Shown: positions 52,637-62,104, counted from the stretch's first letter. The stretch: DNA of 64,000 nucleotides from Candidatus Saccharibacteria bacterium UBA2951 (GCA_002348615.1 DEBR01000005.1:108343-172342); one strand, 5' to 3'. Numbers and translations are program-made. The notes: generated by a model from the sequence alone, not told the origin.

Positions 52637-53247
52637 TGGCTGAAACTACTCCAAAGACCGTCTCACTGCCAAAGACTACCTTTGCGGTCGACGTCGAAAA
52701 CCACGAACTACTGAAGCTCGCTTACGACGCCTACTTGGCAAATGCTCGCCAGGCAAGCGCAACCACGCTGAAACGCGGTGAAGTTAGCGGTGGCGGTAAA
52801 AAGCCTTGGAAGCAAAAAGGTACCGGCCGAGCCCGTTTCGGCTCGACCCGTAACCCGATCTGGCGTGGCGGTGGTATCGTTTTCGGTCCATCTGGTAACG
52901 AAAACTACACCAAGAAGCTTTCGACCACGAGCAAACGTGTCGCTGTAAAGCAGGCACTCAGCCTGGCTAACAAAGCCGGTAAGATCGTCGTTAAAGACGT
53001 AAAGACCACCGGTAAGACCGCTGAAGTCGCCAAATTCCTGGCTGACAACAAATTTGCCCGTAAGACGCTCATCGTCGTCGACGAAAAGACACCGGAGCTG
53101 ATCCGCGCGACCCGTAACATTCAGAATGTCATGCTGGTCCGCAGCACTTACCTGAATGTCTACCACATCCTGAACGCAGACCACATCGTAATTAGTGCCG
53201 CTAGCGTCAAGACCATCGACGCCTGGTTGAACGGAGGAGCAAAGTAA
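52636..53247 (+). CDS. rplD: 50S ribosomal protein L4
   Basis: Exit-tunnel protein; in E. coli it also represses its own operon. The 203-residue product has the extended loop with GGGKKPWKQKGTGRARFGS and RNPIWRGGGIVFGP lining the tunnel. Its N-terminus is slightly different from E. coli L4 (TPKTVSLPKTTFAVDVEN). Overlaps rplC and rplW by TAATG, so translation is coupled. Confidence 0.97.
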   Translation: MAETTPKTVSLPKTTFAVDVENHELLKLAYDAYLANARQASATTLKRGEVSGGGKKPWKQKGTGRARFGSTRNPIWRGGGIVFGPSGNENYTKKLSTTSKRVAVKQALSLANKAGKIVVKDVKTTGKTAEVAKFLADNKFARKTLIVVDEKTPELIRATRNIQNVMLVRSTYLNVYHILNADHIVISAASVKTIDAWLNGGAK

Positions 53248-53564
53248 TGAATATCATTATCACTCCACGTGCTACTGAAAAGGCGTACGGTCAAAGCGCG
53301 CGTAATATTTACGTGTTCAACGTGCCACTGACAGCGAACAAGCAGCAGATCGCTGACGCCGTCGCCGCAGAATACAATGTTACCGTGAAGAACGTCGCGA
53401 CAGCCGTTCAGTCAGGTAAAGCCGTTCGTTTTTCTCGCGGTAAGAACCGTTACCCAGGTACGACAAACCGTAAGGATACTAAGAAAGCCTACGTAACGCT
53501 GGCTGAAGGTAGCTCGATCCAAGTGTTCGAACAGCCAGAAGCAGCCGCTGAGGAGAAGAAGTAA
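53247..53564 (+). CDS. rplW: 50S ribosomal protein L23
   Basis: Tunnel-exit protein that docks trigger factor (tig at 23887) and SRP. The 105-residue product has IITPRATEKAYG, NVPLTANKQQIADAVAAEYNV and the loop FSRGKNRYPGTTNRKDTKKAYV. The C-terminal AAAEEKK tail is an extension. Overlaps both neighbours by one base. Confidence 0.96.
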   Translation: MNIIITPRATEKAYGQSARNIYVFNVPLTANKQQIADAVAAEYNVTVKNVATAVQSGKAVRFSRGKNRYPGTTNRKDTKKAYVTLAEGSSIQVFEQPEAAAEEKK

Positions 53565-54403
53565 TGCCGATTAAAGCTTACAACCCAACCACACCGGCCC
53601 GACGTGGTATGACCAGCGAAGACTATTCGCAGATCACCACTCGTAAGCCCCTAAAGAGCCTTGTTAAAAGCAAAAAGCAGAACGCCGGACGCAACAACAA
53701 GGGTCGCATTACGGTCCGTCACCGCGGTGGAGGTGTCAAACGTCACTACCGTTTGATGAACCACAATCTGGCCGACGGCCTTAAGCTGACGGTCGAAGAA
53801 ATCGAATACGACCCGAACCGTTCCGCCCGTATCGCCCGAGTTAAGGACCAACACGGTCTGTACCACTACGTCTTGGCTGACACCAGCATGACGAAGGGTA
53901 AGACGATCGAAAGCGGTGCGAGCGCTCCGATTGAAACGAGCAACCGCATGCCTCTTTCAAAGATTCCTGTCGGTACCCAAATTTACGCGATTGAAATTCA
54001 TCCTGGCAAGGGATCACAGATGGTCCGTTCAGCCGGAACAAAAGCCCAGCTGATGGCTAAGGAAGGTGATTACGCCCAGGTGCGTTTACCTTCAGGCGAA
54101 GTCCGCCGCTTCCGACTGGAAGCTACGGCAGCCATCGGTGTCGTCGGTAACGTCCAGCACCAAAACATCAAGGTCGGCTCAGCCGGTCGAAACCGCCGCA
54201 AGGGTATCCGTCCGACTGTCCGCGGTGTCGTTATGAACGCCGCCGACCACCCACACGGTGGTGGTGACGGCGGACGCCACGGTGCCGGTAAAGCCCCGCG
54301 CACCCCATGGGGTCAGTTAACACTTGGTTACCGTACACGCCGTCGTAAGGACAGCAACCGGTTAATCGTACGTACGCGCCACGACGCGAAGAGGAAGAGG
54401 TAA
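53564..54403 (+). CDS. rplB: 50S ribosomal protein L2
   Basis: Essential for subunit association and peptidyl transfer. The 279-residue product has GRNNKGRITVRHRGGGVKR-type N-terminal sequence, IPVGTQIYAIEI and the C-terminal MNAADHPHGGGDGGRHG segment with the conserved functionally important His, then PRTPWG. Length is normal. Follows rplW with one-base overlap. Confidence 0.98.
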   Translation: MPIKAYNPTTPARRGMTSEDYSQITTRKPLKSLVKSKKQNAGRNNKGRITVRHRGGGVKRHYRLMNHNLADGLKLTVEEIEYDPNRSARIARVKDQHGLYHYVLADTSMTKGKTIESGASAPIETSNRMPLSKIPVGTQIYAIEIHPGKGSQMVRSAGTKAQLMAKEGDYAQVRLPSGEVRRFRLEATAAIGVVGNVQHQNIKVGSAGRNRRKGIRPTVRGVVMNAADHPHGGGDGGRHGAGKAPRTPWGQLTLGYRTRRRKDSNRLIVRTRHDAKRKR

Positions 54404-54406
54404 TAT

Positions 54407-54667
54407 ATGAGTCGATCACTCAAAAAAGGCCCATTCGTTGACGCGAAATTGGCCAAGAAAGTAGCAGCCCTTGGTCCGGATGACCGCACGGTCATTAAGA
54501 CGTGGGCTCGCGCCAGCACAATCACGCCAGAAATGGTCGGTAAGAACTTTGCTGTCCACAACGGCCGTGTCCACGTGCCGGTTAACGTAACGGAAAATAT
54601 GGTCGGTCACAAGCTCGGTGAGTTCAGCCCGACCCGTAAGTTCCGAAAGCACGGTGGTAAGAAGTAA
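54407..54667 (+). CDS. rpsS: 30S ribosomal protein S19
   Basis: Head protein contacting S13 and the A-site tRNA region. The 86-residue product starts [20 protein letters not shown] and has [14 protein letters not shown] [39 protein letters not shown] in the usual order. GAGGAAGAGGTAATAT precedes the ATG. Overlaps rplV by one base. Confidence 0.97.
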   Translation: MSRSLKKGPFVDAKLAKKVAALGPDDRTVIKTWARASTITPEMVGKNFAVHNGRVHVPVNVTENMVGHKLGEFSPTRKFRKHGGKK

Positions 54668-55074
54668 TGGCTACAGAAGTTTACACCGTCCGTTCATACG
54701 CCAAAGGCGTTGACATCGCTCCCCGCAAGGTAAGCGTCGTCGCTAGCCTTGTGCGTAACCGTTCGGTTGCCGACGCATTGGTCATTCTTGACCACGTGCC
54801 GCGTCGCGCCGGACTCCCTATTAAGAAAGCTATCGCCAGTGCGCAGGCCAACGCCGTTAACAACCACGGCCTCGACGCTTCAAGCCTACAGATCACGACG
54901 CTCAGCGTTACGGTCGGTAAGCGTCTGAAGCGCTTCAAGCCACACATGCGCGGTATGGCGTTGCCATTCCAGAAGATCTCGACCAACATTTTGGTTGAAA
55001 TTTCCGGAACTGAAAAGCCAAAGAAGAAACCGGCCGCAAAACCCGCAGCCGCTAAGAAAGAAGAGGAAGCATAG
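54667..55074 (+). CDS. rplV: 50S ribosomal protein L22
   Basis: Tunnel-constriction protein with a long beta hairpin. The 135-residue product has RSYAKGVDIAPRKVSVVASLVRN, the helix PIKKAIASAQANAVNNHGLD and the hairpin KRFKPHMRGMALPFQKISTNI. The C-terminal Lys/Ala-rich extension (KPKKKPAAKPAAAKKEEEA) is longer than in E. coli. Macrolide-relevant hairpin shows no deletion that I can see. Confidence 0.96.
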   Translation: MATEVYTVRSYAKGVDIAPRKVSVVASLVRNRSVADALVILDHVPRRAGLPIKKAIASAQANAVNNHGLDASSLQITTLSVTVGKRLKRFKPHMRGMALPFQKISTNILVEISGTEKPKKKPAAKPAAAKKEEEA

Positions 55075-55076
55075 TC

Positions 55077-55718
55077 ATGGGACAGAAAGTAAACCCGATC
55101 AGCTTCCGCCTTCAGGTCCACAAGAACTGGGATTCACGCTGGTTCGCCGGTAAGAAAGATTTCGCGGCCTGGTTAGCGGAAGACATCAAGGTCCGCGCGC
55201 TGATTGAAAAGCGTTTCGAATCACGCCCGACCATCGACCGGATCGAAATTGAACGTTCGGCCAACCTGGTAACCATTACCATCCACACCGCTAAAGCCGG
55301 TGTCGTGATTGGTCGTGGTGGCGCAGGTGTAACCGAACTTAAGGCTGCGATTGAAAAAATCGTTAAGCAACCGATCCGTATCAATATTGAAGAAGTGAAG
55401 CGCCCTGAACTCGCAGCCAAGCTGGTTGCCGAGAACATTGCCCGCCAACTCGAGCGACGTATCAACTTCCGCCGCGCCATCAAGATGGCCGCTCAGAACA
55501 CCATGAACGCCGGTGCCAAAGGTATCCGTATTCAGGTATCAGGACGTCTGAACAACGCCGAAATGGCCCGCCGCGAAAAGGTATCCGAAGGTTCAGTACC
55601 CCTGCATACGCTTCGTGCCGATGTCGACTTCCACACCGCACGGGCACAGATGCCTAACGGTGGTGGTATCGTCGGTATCAAGGTATGGATCAACAAGGGC
55701 GAAAGGAGTGACGCGTAA
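55077..55718 (+). CDS. rpsC: 30S ribosomal protein S3
   Basis: mRNA-entry protein with helicase role. The 213-residue product starts [20 protein letters not shown], has the KH motif [20 protein letters not shown] and the C-terminal domain [24 protein letters not shown] with [19 protein letters not shown]. Short tail after KGER. Two nt separate it from rplV; it overlaps rplP by one base. Confidence 0.97.
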   Translation: MGQKVNPISFRLQVHKNWDSRWFAGKKDFAAWLAEDIKVRALIEKRFESRPTIDRIEIERSANLVTITIHTAKAGVVIGRGGAGVTELKAAIEKIVKQPIRINIEEVKRPELAAKLVAENIARQLERRINFRRAIKMAAQNTMNAGAKGIRIQVSGRLNNAEMARREKVSEGSVPLHTLRADVDFHTARAQMPNGGGIVGIKVWINKGERSDA

Positions 55719-56131
55719 TGTTACTTCCAAAGAAAACCAAGTACCGCAAAGTCCGTATCGGTAAGAACGATGGCAACGCGACCCGCGGTAACTACATCGC
55801 GTTCGGTGACTATGCGTTGCAGTCACAAAGTAACGAACGAATTACCTCACGCCAGATCGAGAGCGCACGTCAGGCAATGACCCGCTACATCAAGCGTGGC
55901 GGTAAGATCTGGATCCGCATTTTCCCTCACACTCCTGTGACCAAAAAGCCGCAGGACGTCAAGATGGGTAGTGGTAAGGGTAACCCGGAATACTTCGCTG
56001 CTAAGGTGAAGGCCGGTACCGTCATGTTCGAGATGAAGGGTGTGTCCGAAGAAGTCGCCCGCGAAGCCATGCGCCTCGCGAGCCACAAGCTGCCGGTAAA
56101 GACCAAGTTTATCAAGCGGGAGGAGGCGTAA
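55718..56131 (+). CDS. rplP: 50S ribosomal protein L16
   Basis: A-site tRNA-positioning protein. The 137-residue product starts [20 protein letters not shown] and has [52 protein letters not shown] and [23 protein letters not shown]. Slightly divergent at the N-terminus but complete. GAAAGGAGTG precedes the ATG. Confidence 0.97.
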   Translation: MLLPKKTKYRKVRIGKNDGNATRGNYIAFGDYALQSQSNERITSRQIESARQAMTRYIKRGGKIWIRIFPHTPVTKKPQDVKMGSGKGNPEYFAAKVKAGTVMFEMKGVSEEVAREAMRLASHKLPVKTKFIKREEA

Positions 56132-56135
56132 AGTT

Positions 56136-56342
56136 ATGGCTGAAAAGACTACCGAAGCAAAAGCCGCGCCTAAGGCTGAATTGACCGTTGAGCAACAGCT
56201 TGCGGCCAAGCGAACCGACCTGCTTGAGGCTCGTAAGTCACTCGCGTCAGGTGAGCTGGTCAACCCGCGCATCATCGGCACTATCCGAAAAGATATCGCT
56301 CGACTACTTACAACCATTAACGCTCAGAAGGAGGCAAAGTAG
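56136..56342 (+). CDS. rpmC: 50S ribosomal protein L29
   Basis: Small two-helix protein at the tunnel exit. The 68-residue product has an N-terminal extension (MAEKTTEAKAAPKAELTVEQ), then LAAKRTDLLEARKSLASGEL and NPRIIGTIRKDIARLLTTIN, matching L29 helices. Directly abuts rpsQ (stop TAG at 56340-56342, ATG 56343). Confidence 0.93.
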   Translation: MAEKTTEAKAAPKAELTVEQQLAAKRTDLLEARKSLASGELVNPRIIGTIRKDIARLLTTINAQKEAK

Positions 56343-56645
56343 ATGGCTAAAACATTAACCGGCATTGTCACCTCTGATAAGCGTGACAAGACGATTACGG
56401 TCACTGTTACTAGTCGGGAAACCCACCCGATCTACAAGAAACAGTACACCGTCAACCGCAAGTACCAGGCCCACGACCCTAAGAATGAAGCTCATCTTGG
56501 CGACAAGGTACAGATTTCTGAGATCCGACCTGTTTCAAAGACAAAAGCTTTTCAGCTTGCGAACATCGAGACTCGTGCCGTCGGTACGGTCGAACTCAAG
56601 GAAGACGTTCTAGACGTCACGACGGCTGGTGAGGAGACGAAATAA
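56343..56645 (+). CDS. rpsQ: 30S ribosomal protein S17
   Basis: OB-fold protein of the 30S body. The 100-residue product has [60 protein letters not shown], with a C-terminal extension ([23 protein letters not shown] in part) longer than in E. coli. GGAGG precedes its ATG; overlaps rplN by one base. Confidence 0.96.
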   Translation: MAKTLTGIVTSDKRDKTITVTVTSRETHPIYKKQYTVNRKYQAHDPKNEAHLGDKVQISEIRPVSKTKAFQLANIETRAVGTVELKEDVLDVTTAGEETK

Positions 56646-57013
56646 TGATCCAGCAAGAATCACGTCTAAAGGTTACCGACAACTCAGGTGCCAAGGAAGT
56701 CCTTTGTATCCGAGTTCTCGGTGGCACACGTCGACGTTACGCACACGTCGGTGATGTCATCGTGTGTTCGGTCAAAGACGCCAACCCTACCGGTGGTGTT
56801 AAAAAGAAGTCGGTCCAAAAGGCCGTCGTCGTCCGTACCCGCAACCAGATCAAGCGTAAAGATGGCAGCACGATCGCATTTGACGACAACGCCGTCGTTA
56901 TCATCAACGACGACAAAACGCCGAAGGCGACCCGCGTGTTTGGTCCTGTCCCCCGCGAACTGCGTGACCAAGGCTACGCCAAGATCATCAGCTTAGCCCC
57001 GGAGGTACTCTAA
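56645..57013 (+). CDS. rplN: 50S ribosomal protein L14
   Basis: Intersubunit-face protein and the binding site of the silencing factor RsfS. The 122-residue product starts [20 protein letters not shown] and has [40 protein letters not shown] and [26 protein letters not shown]. Length is identical to most bacteria. Confidence 0.98.
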   Translation: MIQQESRLKVTDNSGAKEVLCIRVLGGTRRRYAHVGDVIVCSVKDANPTGGVKKKSVQKAVVVRTRNQIKRKDGSTIAFDDNAVVIINDDKTPKATRVFGPVPRELRDQGYAKIISLAPEVL

Positions 57014-57014
57014 T

Positions 57015-57335
57015 ATGGCCCGAATTCGAAAAGACGACCTAGTCAAGATTATCGCCGGTGCCAAGAAAGGTACGACCGGTAAGGTACTGGCCGTCGACAC
57101 CAAAAAGAACACCGTTCTGATTGAAGGTGTCGGTGTTAAACACCGCCACGTCAAGCCATCTCAGTTGAACCCGACAGGTGGCCACAAGGATATCCACGTC
57201 CCAATGGACATTAGCAAGGTTGCGCTGGTTGTCGACGAAAAGACAAGTAAGACGTCACGCGTCGGGCTGGTCAAAAACGCCGATGGCAAAAAGACCCGCG
57301 TAGCAAAAAGTATGAAGAATAAGGAGATCAAGTAA
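57015..57335 (+). CDS. rplX: 50S ribosomal protein L24
   Basis: Assembly initiator at the tunnel exit with a KOW motif. The 106-residue product has KDDLVKIIAGAKKGTTGKVL (KOW), VLIEGVGVKHRHVKPSQLNP and a basic tail. GGAGG-type ribosome-binding site (CCGGAGGTACTC) precedes ATG 57015. One-base overlap with rplE. Confidence 0.96.
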   Translation: MARIRKDDLVKIIAGAKKGTTGKVLAVDTKKNTVLIEGVGVKHRHVKPSQLNPTGGHKDIHVPMDISKVALVVDEKTSKTSRVGLVKNADGKKTRVAKSMKNKEIK

Positions 57336-57919
57336 TGGCGAACACCGCTACTACTACCGCTCCTCGCTTGAAAGCCTTGTACGACACGACCGTCGTCAAG
57401 GAACTGCAGGCCGAACTTAACCTTGGGAACGTTCACCAGGTCCCCAAGCTTGAAAAGATCGTCGTAAGCGTAGGAACCGGTAAATCAAAAGACGACAAGC
57501 GTGCGCTTGACACTGTCAAGAACACCGTCACTAAAATTACCGGCCAAGCCCCGGTCGAACGGCTTGCTAAAAAGTCGATTGCCGGGTTTAAGATCCGTGC
57601 CGGCATGGGTAGCCCGATTGGCGTTTCCGTAACACTTCGCGGCGCTCGTATGTATGAGTTTTTAGACCGTTTGGTCAACGTCGCCCTGCCACGTGTTCGT
57701 GACTTTCACGGCGTCAAGGCAAAAGGCTTCGACCGTGGCGGTAACTACAACCTTGGCATTATCGAACAGTCTATCTTCCCGGAACTGACATTTGAGGAAA
57801 CGCAGGTCCTGCACGGACTGCAAGTCACGTTTGTCATCAAGAGTGAAGATAAGGCGCACAGCCGCGCTTTACTGGAAAAATTCGGCATTCCATTCGAGAA
57901 AGAGGGAGGAAACAGGTAA
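57335..57919 (+). CDS. rplE: 50S ribosomal protein L5
   Basis: Binds 5S rRNA and touches P-site tRNA. The 194-residue product has [62 protein letters not shown] and [20 protein letters not shown] in the family order. A short N-terminal extension ([10 protein letters not shown]) precedes the core. Overlaps rpsN by one base. Confidence 0.97.
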   Translation: MANTATTTAPRLKALYDTTVVKELQAELNLGNVHQVPKLEKIVVSVGTGKSKDDKRALDTVKNTVTKITGQAPVERLAKKSIAGFKIRAGMGSPIGVSVTLRGARMYEFLDRLVNVALPRVRDFHGVKAKGFDRGGNYNLGIIEQSIFPELTFEETQVLHGLQVTFVIKSEDKAHSRALLEKFGIPFEKEGGNR

Positions 57920-58188
57920 TGGCTAAGAAATCCATGATCGCCCGCGACGAAAAGCGAAAGAAGATGATTGCACGGTATGCCGAAAAGCGCGCCGAACTGA
58001 AAGAGCTTGGTGACCAAGAAGGTCTGCAGAAGTTACCTCGTAACAGCAGCCCGACTCGCTGGAAGAACCGCGACATCCTGAGCGGACGTCCGCACGGATA
58101 TATGCGTAAGTTCGGTCTGAACCGTATCAACTTCCGCGAAAAAGCAAGCAAGGGTGAAATCCCCGGTGTAACAAAAAGTAGCTGGTAA
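57919..58188 (+). CDS. rpsN: 30S ribosomal protein S14, zinc-free form
   Basis: Head protein of the 30S subunit. The 89-residue product is the long C-minus type: it has [42 protein letters not shown] and [28 protein letters not shown], with no CxxC pair where the short zinc form has its metal site. The zinc-free form fits the loss of zinc ligands in RpoC of the same genome. Confidence 0.96.
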   Translation: MAKKSMIARDEKRKKMIARYAEKRAELKELGDQEGLQKLPRNSSPTRWKNRDILSGRPHGYMRKFGLNRINFREKASKGEIPGVTKSSW

Positions 58189-58206
58189 AGGAAAGGAGAA
58201 CAGAAT

Positions 58207-58608
58207 ATGAGTTTACAATCTACAGACCCAATCGCCGATCTCCTGACCCGGATCCGCAATGCTGCTGCCGTCGGTAAGACTGAAGTTCGCGTTCCGAACG
58301 CCAAACTGAAAAAAGTCGTTGCCGACCAGTTAAAGAAAAACGGCTACCTTGCCGACGTAAAAGTCGAGCCGGGATCGCCTCGTGACACGCTGGTGATCAC
58401 CATTAACAAAGCTGGCGAAAACGCTACGTTCACCGAACTGGTTCGAATGAGCAAGCCAGGACGACGTATGTATGTCGGTGCGAATGACATACCACGCGTC
58501 AAAAGCGGCCGCGGTATCGTGCTCGTTTCAACCAGTAAGGGTGTCGTTACCGGCCAGGAAGCTGTCAAACAGCGTCTGGGCGGCGAACTGCTCCTGAAGG
58601 TGTATTAA
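58207..58608 (+). CDS. rpsH: 30S ribosomal protein S8
   Basis: Central-domain assembly protein; in E. coli it represses the spc operon. The 133-residue product has DPIADLLTRIRNAAAVGKTE, RMSKPGRRMYVGANDIPRVK and the C-terminal GRGIVLVSTSKGVVTGQEA with VKQRLGGELLLKVY. An 18-nt gap with AAAGGAGAAC precedes the ATG, so it is not overlapped like most genes here. Confidence 0.97.
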   Translation: MSLQSTDPIADLLTRIRNAAAVGKTEVRVPNAKLKKVVADQLKKNGYLADVKVEPGSPRDTLVITINKAGENATFTELVRMSKPGRRMYVGANDIPRVKSGRGIVLVSTSKGVVTGQEAVKQRLGGELLLKVY

Positions 58609-58625
58609 TAAGTAAAGGATAAATC

Positions 58626-59159
58626 ATGAGTCGAATCGGAAAACTACCAATTCAGATTCCATCAGGCGTGACAATCACGGTCGACTCAGATGTTATTTCG
58701 GTCAAAGGCCCTAAGGGCGAACTGACCGTTCCGCATCTGAGCGACGTGACCGTAGCCGTCGAAGATGGCGTCGCAACCGTCACCCGCAAGGATGATCAAA
58801 AAGTCGCTAAAGCCCAACACGGACTACAGCGCGCACTACTTAACAACGCCGTCGTCGGTGTGACCGAAGCGTTTGAGAAAAAGCTTGAAGTCAACGGTGT
58901 CGGCTTCCGCGTCAGCGGTGGTGGCCAAGAGATCGAAATGCAACTCGGCTTCAGCCACCCGGTCAAATATAAAGCGCGAGAAGGCGTTCAACTGACCGTC
59001 AACAAGATGGAAATCACCGTAAGCGGCATCGACAAGCAAAAAGTCGGCCAGGTAGCGGCTGAAATCCGCGCCCTCAAGAAACCTGAACCATACAAGGGCA
59101 AGGGAATCAAATACGCCGACGAGCAGATTCTGCGTAAGGCTGGAAAGGCTGGTAAGTAA
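58626..59159 (+). CDS. rplF: 50S ribosomal protein L6
   Basis: Protein near the sarcin-ricin loop and elongation factor site. The 177-residue product starts [20 protein letters not shown], has [35 protein letters not shown] and the conserved end [33 protein letters not shown] precedes the ATG. Confidence 0.97.
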   Translation: MSRIGKLPIQIPSGVTITVDSDVISVKGPKGELTVPHLSDVTVAVEDGVATVTRKDDQKVAKAQHGLQRALLNNAVVGVTEAFEKKLEVNGVGFRVSGGGQEIEMQLGFSHPVKYKAREGVQLTVNKMEITVSGIDKQKVGQVAAEIRALKKPEPYKGKGIKYADEQILRKAGKAGK

Positions 59160-59161
59160 TC

Positions 59162-59512
59162 ATGGCTACTGACAAGAAACTTCTGAACAAGAACCTGCGC
59201 AAGGCGCGCGTCCGTGCCAAGGTGTCCGGAACCGCCGAACGCCCCCGCCTGACCGTTACTATTTCAAACGTTCACGTTTCAGCGCAGGTGATCGATGACG
59301 TTGCCGGTAAGACGCTCGCTGCTGCTACCACAGTCGGCAAGAAGACGAACGGTACATTAACCGAAAAAGCGGCAACCGTTGGTGCTGACATTGCTAAGAA
59401 AGCGGTGAAAGCAAAGGTTAAAGCCGTAGTGTTCGACCGAAACGGACGAGCATACGCTGGAAGATTAAAAGCGCTGGCCGATGCGGCCCGTAAGGAAGGA
59501 TTGGAATTCTAG
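59162..59512 (+). CDS. rplR: 50S ribosomal protein L18
   Basis: Binds 5S rRNA. The 116-residue product has a basic N-terminus ([20 protein letters not shown]), [20 protein letters not shown], and the C-terminal [21 protein letters not shown]. Starts two nt after rplF stops. Confidence 0.96.
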   Translation: MATDKKLLNKNLRKARVRAKVSGTAERPRLTVTISNVHVSAQVIDDVAGKTLAAATTVGKKTNGTLTEKAATVGADIAKKAVKAKVKAVVFDRNGRAYAGRLKALADAARKEGLEF

Positions 59513-59513
59513 T

Positions 59514-60119
59514 ATGGCTGACGAAAAAGCAGCAACTACTACCCCGCGCGCCGAAGCACCAGCTTCGCGACCACGCGGCGGTCGCCGGGATGACCGGCGA
59601 AACGCTCCTCGCGTAGAGGAACCAAAGCAATTTGAAGAAACCGTCATCAACATTGACCGCGTCGCACGTGTCGTAAAGGGTGGACGACGGTTCCGCTTCA
59701 AGGCGCTTGTCGTCGTTGGAGATCGCAAGACCAAGGTCGGAGTCGGAGTTTCTAAGGGTGCCGACGTCCAGTCTGCTATCGCTAAGGCAACTGACGTGGC
59801 GAAGAAGAACATGATTACCATTCCGGTCGTCAATGCTACCATTCCGCACGACGCCGAGGTTAAGCTGTCTGGCGCTCGCGTTATGATCAAGCCTGCCGCA
59901 CCTGGTACCGGTATTATTGCCGGTGGTGTCGTTCGTCAGATCATCGGTGTGACCGGCATTACCAATTTGCTGTCAAAGAGTCTTGGTTCGACGAACAAGG
60001 TAAACATCGCGTATGCGACTATCGAAGCCCTGAAGAGCCAAGTTCCACGCGAACAGTGGTTAAACGCGGCAAAGCCAAAGGCCGCTAAGACCGCCAAGAA
60101 AGCCGAGGAGGAAGCGTAA
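59514..60119 (+). CDS. rpsE: 30S ribosomal protein S5
   Basis: Body protein at the mRNA entry and fidelity site. The 201-residue product has an Arg-rich N-terminal extension (PASRPRGGRRDDRRNAPRVE), then INIDRVARVVKGGRRFRFKA, VVVGDRKTKVGVGVSKGADV, and RVMIKPAAPGTGIIAGGVVRQI. ATG 59514 directly follows rplR; an in-frame upstream ATG at 59481 is inside rplR and rejected. Its TAA overlaps rplO by one base: no rpmD (L30) lies between, as in CPR bacteria. Confidence 0.97.
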   Translation: MADEKAATTTPRAEAPASRPRGGRRDDRRNAPRVEEPKQFEETVINIDRVARVVKGGRRFRFKALVVVGDRKTKVGVGVSKGADVQSAIAKATDVAKKNMITIPVVNATIPHDAEVKLSGARVMIKPAAPGTGIIAGGVVRQIIGVTGITNLLSKSLGSTNKVNIAYATIEALKSQVPREQWLNAAKPKAAKTAKKAEEEA

Positions 60120-60598
60120 TGAAATACAACGAACTCCAAGTCGCCGCTAACAAGAACAAGAAGCGTGTCGGCCGCGGTATCTCAGCTGGTCAAGGTAAGA
60201 CCGCCGGTCGTGGTACCAAAGGTCAGGGCGCACGTACCGGCAAGAAGCTGGCTGCCAGCTTCCAGGGTGGACAGCGCGCGTTGGTTCAGGCCATTCCTAA
60301 GAACCGTGGCTTCAAAAGCCTTCGCACGCCGGCACAGGTCGTGTACATGGACCACCTGAACGCCTTTAACGGTAAGGTTGTCGACAACATGAGCCTCTTC
60401 GAAGCTGGTCTAGTCGCAACACCATTCCACACCGTCAAGGTTATAGCCCGTGGTGAGCTGACCGCTAAGGTGACGTTGAACGTCCAAGCCGCGAGCGCCA
60501 GCGTCAAAGCGGCCGTTGAAAAAGCCGGTGGCACGTTCAACAAAACTTCGACACCTGTTCCAACCAGCCAAAAAGCGGCTGAAAAAGCCGATAAGTAG
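60119..60598 (+). CDS. rplO: 50S ribosomal protein L15
   Basis: Late-assembly protein. The 159-residue product has the glycine/lysine-rich N-terminus (KKRVGRGISAGQGKTAGRGT, KGQGARTGKKLAASFQGGQ), and FNGKVVDNMSLFEAG, then VIARGELTAKVTLNVQAASA. The C-terminus is extended (KTSTPVPTSQKAAEKADK). The gene directly follows rpsE. The next gene, secY, is 90 nt away behind an inverted repeat. Confidence 0.97.
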   Translation: MKYNELQVAANKNKKRVGRGISAGQGKTAGRGTKGQGARTGKKLAASFQGGQRALVQAIPKNRGFKSLRTPAQVVYMDHLNAFNGKVVDNMSLFEAGLVATPFHTVKVIARGELTAKVTLNVQAASASVKAAVEKAGGTFNKTSTPVPTSQKAAEKADK

Positions 60599-60616
60599 CC
60601 CGCTTGTTACTTACCT

Positions 60617-60645
60617 CGTAGTATACTGGAAGAACGTATACTACG
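60617..60645 (+). promoter_or_regulatory. 10-bp inverted repeat upstream of secY
   Basis: CGTAGTATAC (60617-60626), nine bases, GTATACTACG (60636-60645): perfect arms, each containing a TATACT-like -10 hexamer. It can be a repressor operator over a secY promoter or an RNA hairpin with 9-nt loop; no T run follows, so not a terminator. Confidence 0.55.
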
Positions 60646-60688
60646 GTGTGACATAAGAAGCGCTTCAAATCAGAGGGTAAGAAATACG

Positions 60689-62104
60689 ATGAACTGGAAA
60701 ACCATATTCAAATCTTTTAAGAACGGGGACATGCGAAAGCGTTTGCTCGTTGTGCTGGGCCTGGTGGTCGTATACCGGTTACTCGCCCACATACCTGTCC
60801 CGTTGGCCGAACCCTCGGAGCTTAAGGAAGTCATCAACAGCGTTGTGTCAGGAAGTGACTTCGGAGGTTTTCTTAACCTGTTATCCGGTGGCGCCTTGGC
60901 CAGCTTTTCCATCGTACTCGTAGGGCTAAGTCCATTCATTACCGCCAGTATTATCACACAGCTGCTTACCAAGGCCATTCCGAAGCTGGAAGAGTTACAT
61001 AAAGACGGTGAGTCCGGTCGCCGTAAGATACAGCAATGGACACGTATTATCAGCCTACCTCTCGCGGTCGTGCAGTCTATAGCATTCATTTATATCCTGA
61101 GGCAATCGGTGCTAGCGGGAAACACGTCATCTGGCTTGGGCGACACGACACTGATCGAATGGGTCGTGGCGGTAGGGGCTATGACGGCCGGTTCTATGCT
61201 GCTCATGTGGCTTGGTGAAATCATGACAGAACAGGGCGTCGGCAACGGATTGTCGCTGCTGATCTTCGCCGGTATCGTCAGTCAGCTGCCACAGACGCTG
61301 CAGACCATCGGCACGTCTCTGCTTGACACCAGCAGTGGCAAGTTGGCCGTATTCAACTGGTTTGAACTTCCGATCAATCCCCTCGCATTCTGGGTCGTCC
61401 TTGCGATCACATTGGTTTCGCTGCTCGTACTGTATCTACTCGTGAAAATCAATGAAGCCCAACGTGTCGTAACAATCAATTACGCGAAGCGTGTGCAGGG
61501 AAACTCCAGCTACGGTGGCGTGAAGAGCATCTTACCAATGAAACTGATTGCCGCCGGTGTCATTCCTGTCATCTTCGCGGTCGCGTTCCTGAGCCTTCCT
61601 GCGTTCGTCGGTCAGGTCCTGAAGGCGACGAACAATGCCGACTACGTACAAATCGGTAATAACTTGGTGACCTGGTTCCAAACACCGAATCCCGGGCAAT
61701 TTACGGGTGAAACGTGGCAGGCGTTCATTTATCCGGGCCTATACTTCCTTCTTGTCATTGCGTTCACGTATTTCTATACGGGCATCGTGTTCAATTCGAA
61801 CGAAATTGCCGAAAACTTGCAAAAGCAAGGAGGCTTCATTGAAGGCGTGCGTCCTGGTGAACAAACGGAAAAATATTTATCTATGACGATGAACAGGCTG
61901 ATCTTATTCGGATCGCTCGTACTCGGACTTATCGCCGTGCTGCCGTTCATTGCGGAATATCTGCTGTACCAGACCGCCGGGGTGCAAAATAGCAACCTTG
62001 CCGTCGGTGGAACCGGTATATTGATCGTCGTATCTGTCGGACTTGAATCACTGCGCCAGATTAATTCACGCGCCTTAATGGTCACATACGACGACTACAA
62101 ATAA
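60689..62104 (+). CDS. secY: Protein translocase subunit SecY
   Basis: Central channel of the Sec translocon. The 471-residue product has about ten membrane spans, the plug/TM2 region (FGGFLNLLSGGALASFSIVLVGL in part, with LSPFITASIITQLL), RRKIQQWTRIISLPLAVVQS, EIMTEQGVGNGLSLLIFAGI, the cytoplasmic loop INEAQRVVTINYAKRVQG, and FNSNEIAENLQKQGGFIEGVRPGEQTEKYL in the usual order. GAGGG precedes ATG 60689. Unlike many bacteria adk, map and infA do not follow; a strong terminator does. Confidence 0.97.
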   Translation: MNWKTIFKSFKNGDMRKRLLVVLGLVVVYRLLAHIPVPLAEPSELKEVINSVVSGSDFGGFLNLLSGGALASFSIVLVGLSPFITASIITQLLTKAIPKLEELHKDGESGRRKIQQWTRIISLPLAVVQSIAFIYILRQSVLAGNTSSGLGDTTLIEWVVAVGAMTAGSMLLMWLGEIMTEQGVGNGLSLLIFAGIVSQLPQTLQTIGTSLLDTSSGKLAVFNWFELPINPLAFWVVLAITLVSLLVLYLLVKINEAQRVVTINYAKRVQGNSSYGGVKSILPMKLIAAGVIPVIFAVAFLSLPAFVGQVLKATNNADYVQIGNNLVTWFQTPNPGQFTGETWQAFIYPGLYFLLVIAFTYFYTGIVFNSNEIAENLQKQGGFIEGVRPGEQTEKYLSMTMNRLILFGSLVLGLIAVLPFIAEYLLYQTAGVQNSNLAVGGTGILIVVSVGLESLRQINSRALMVTYDDYK

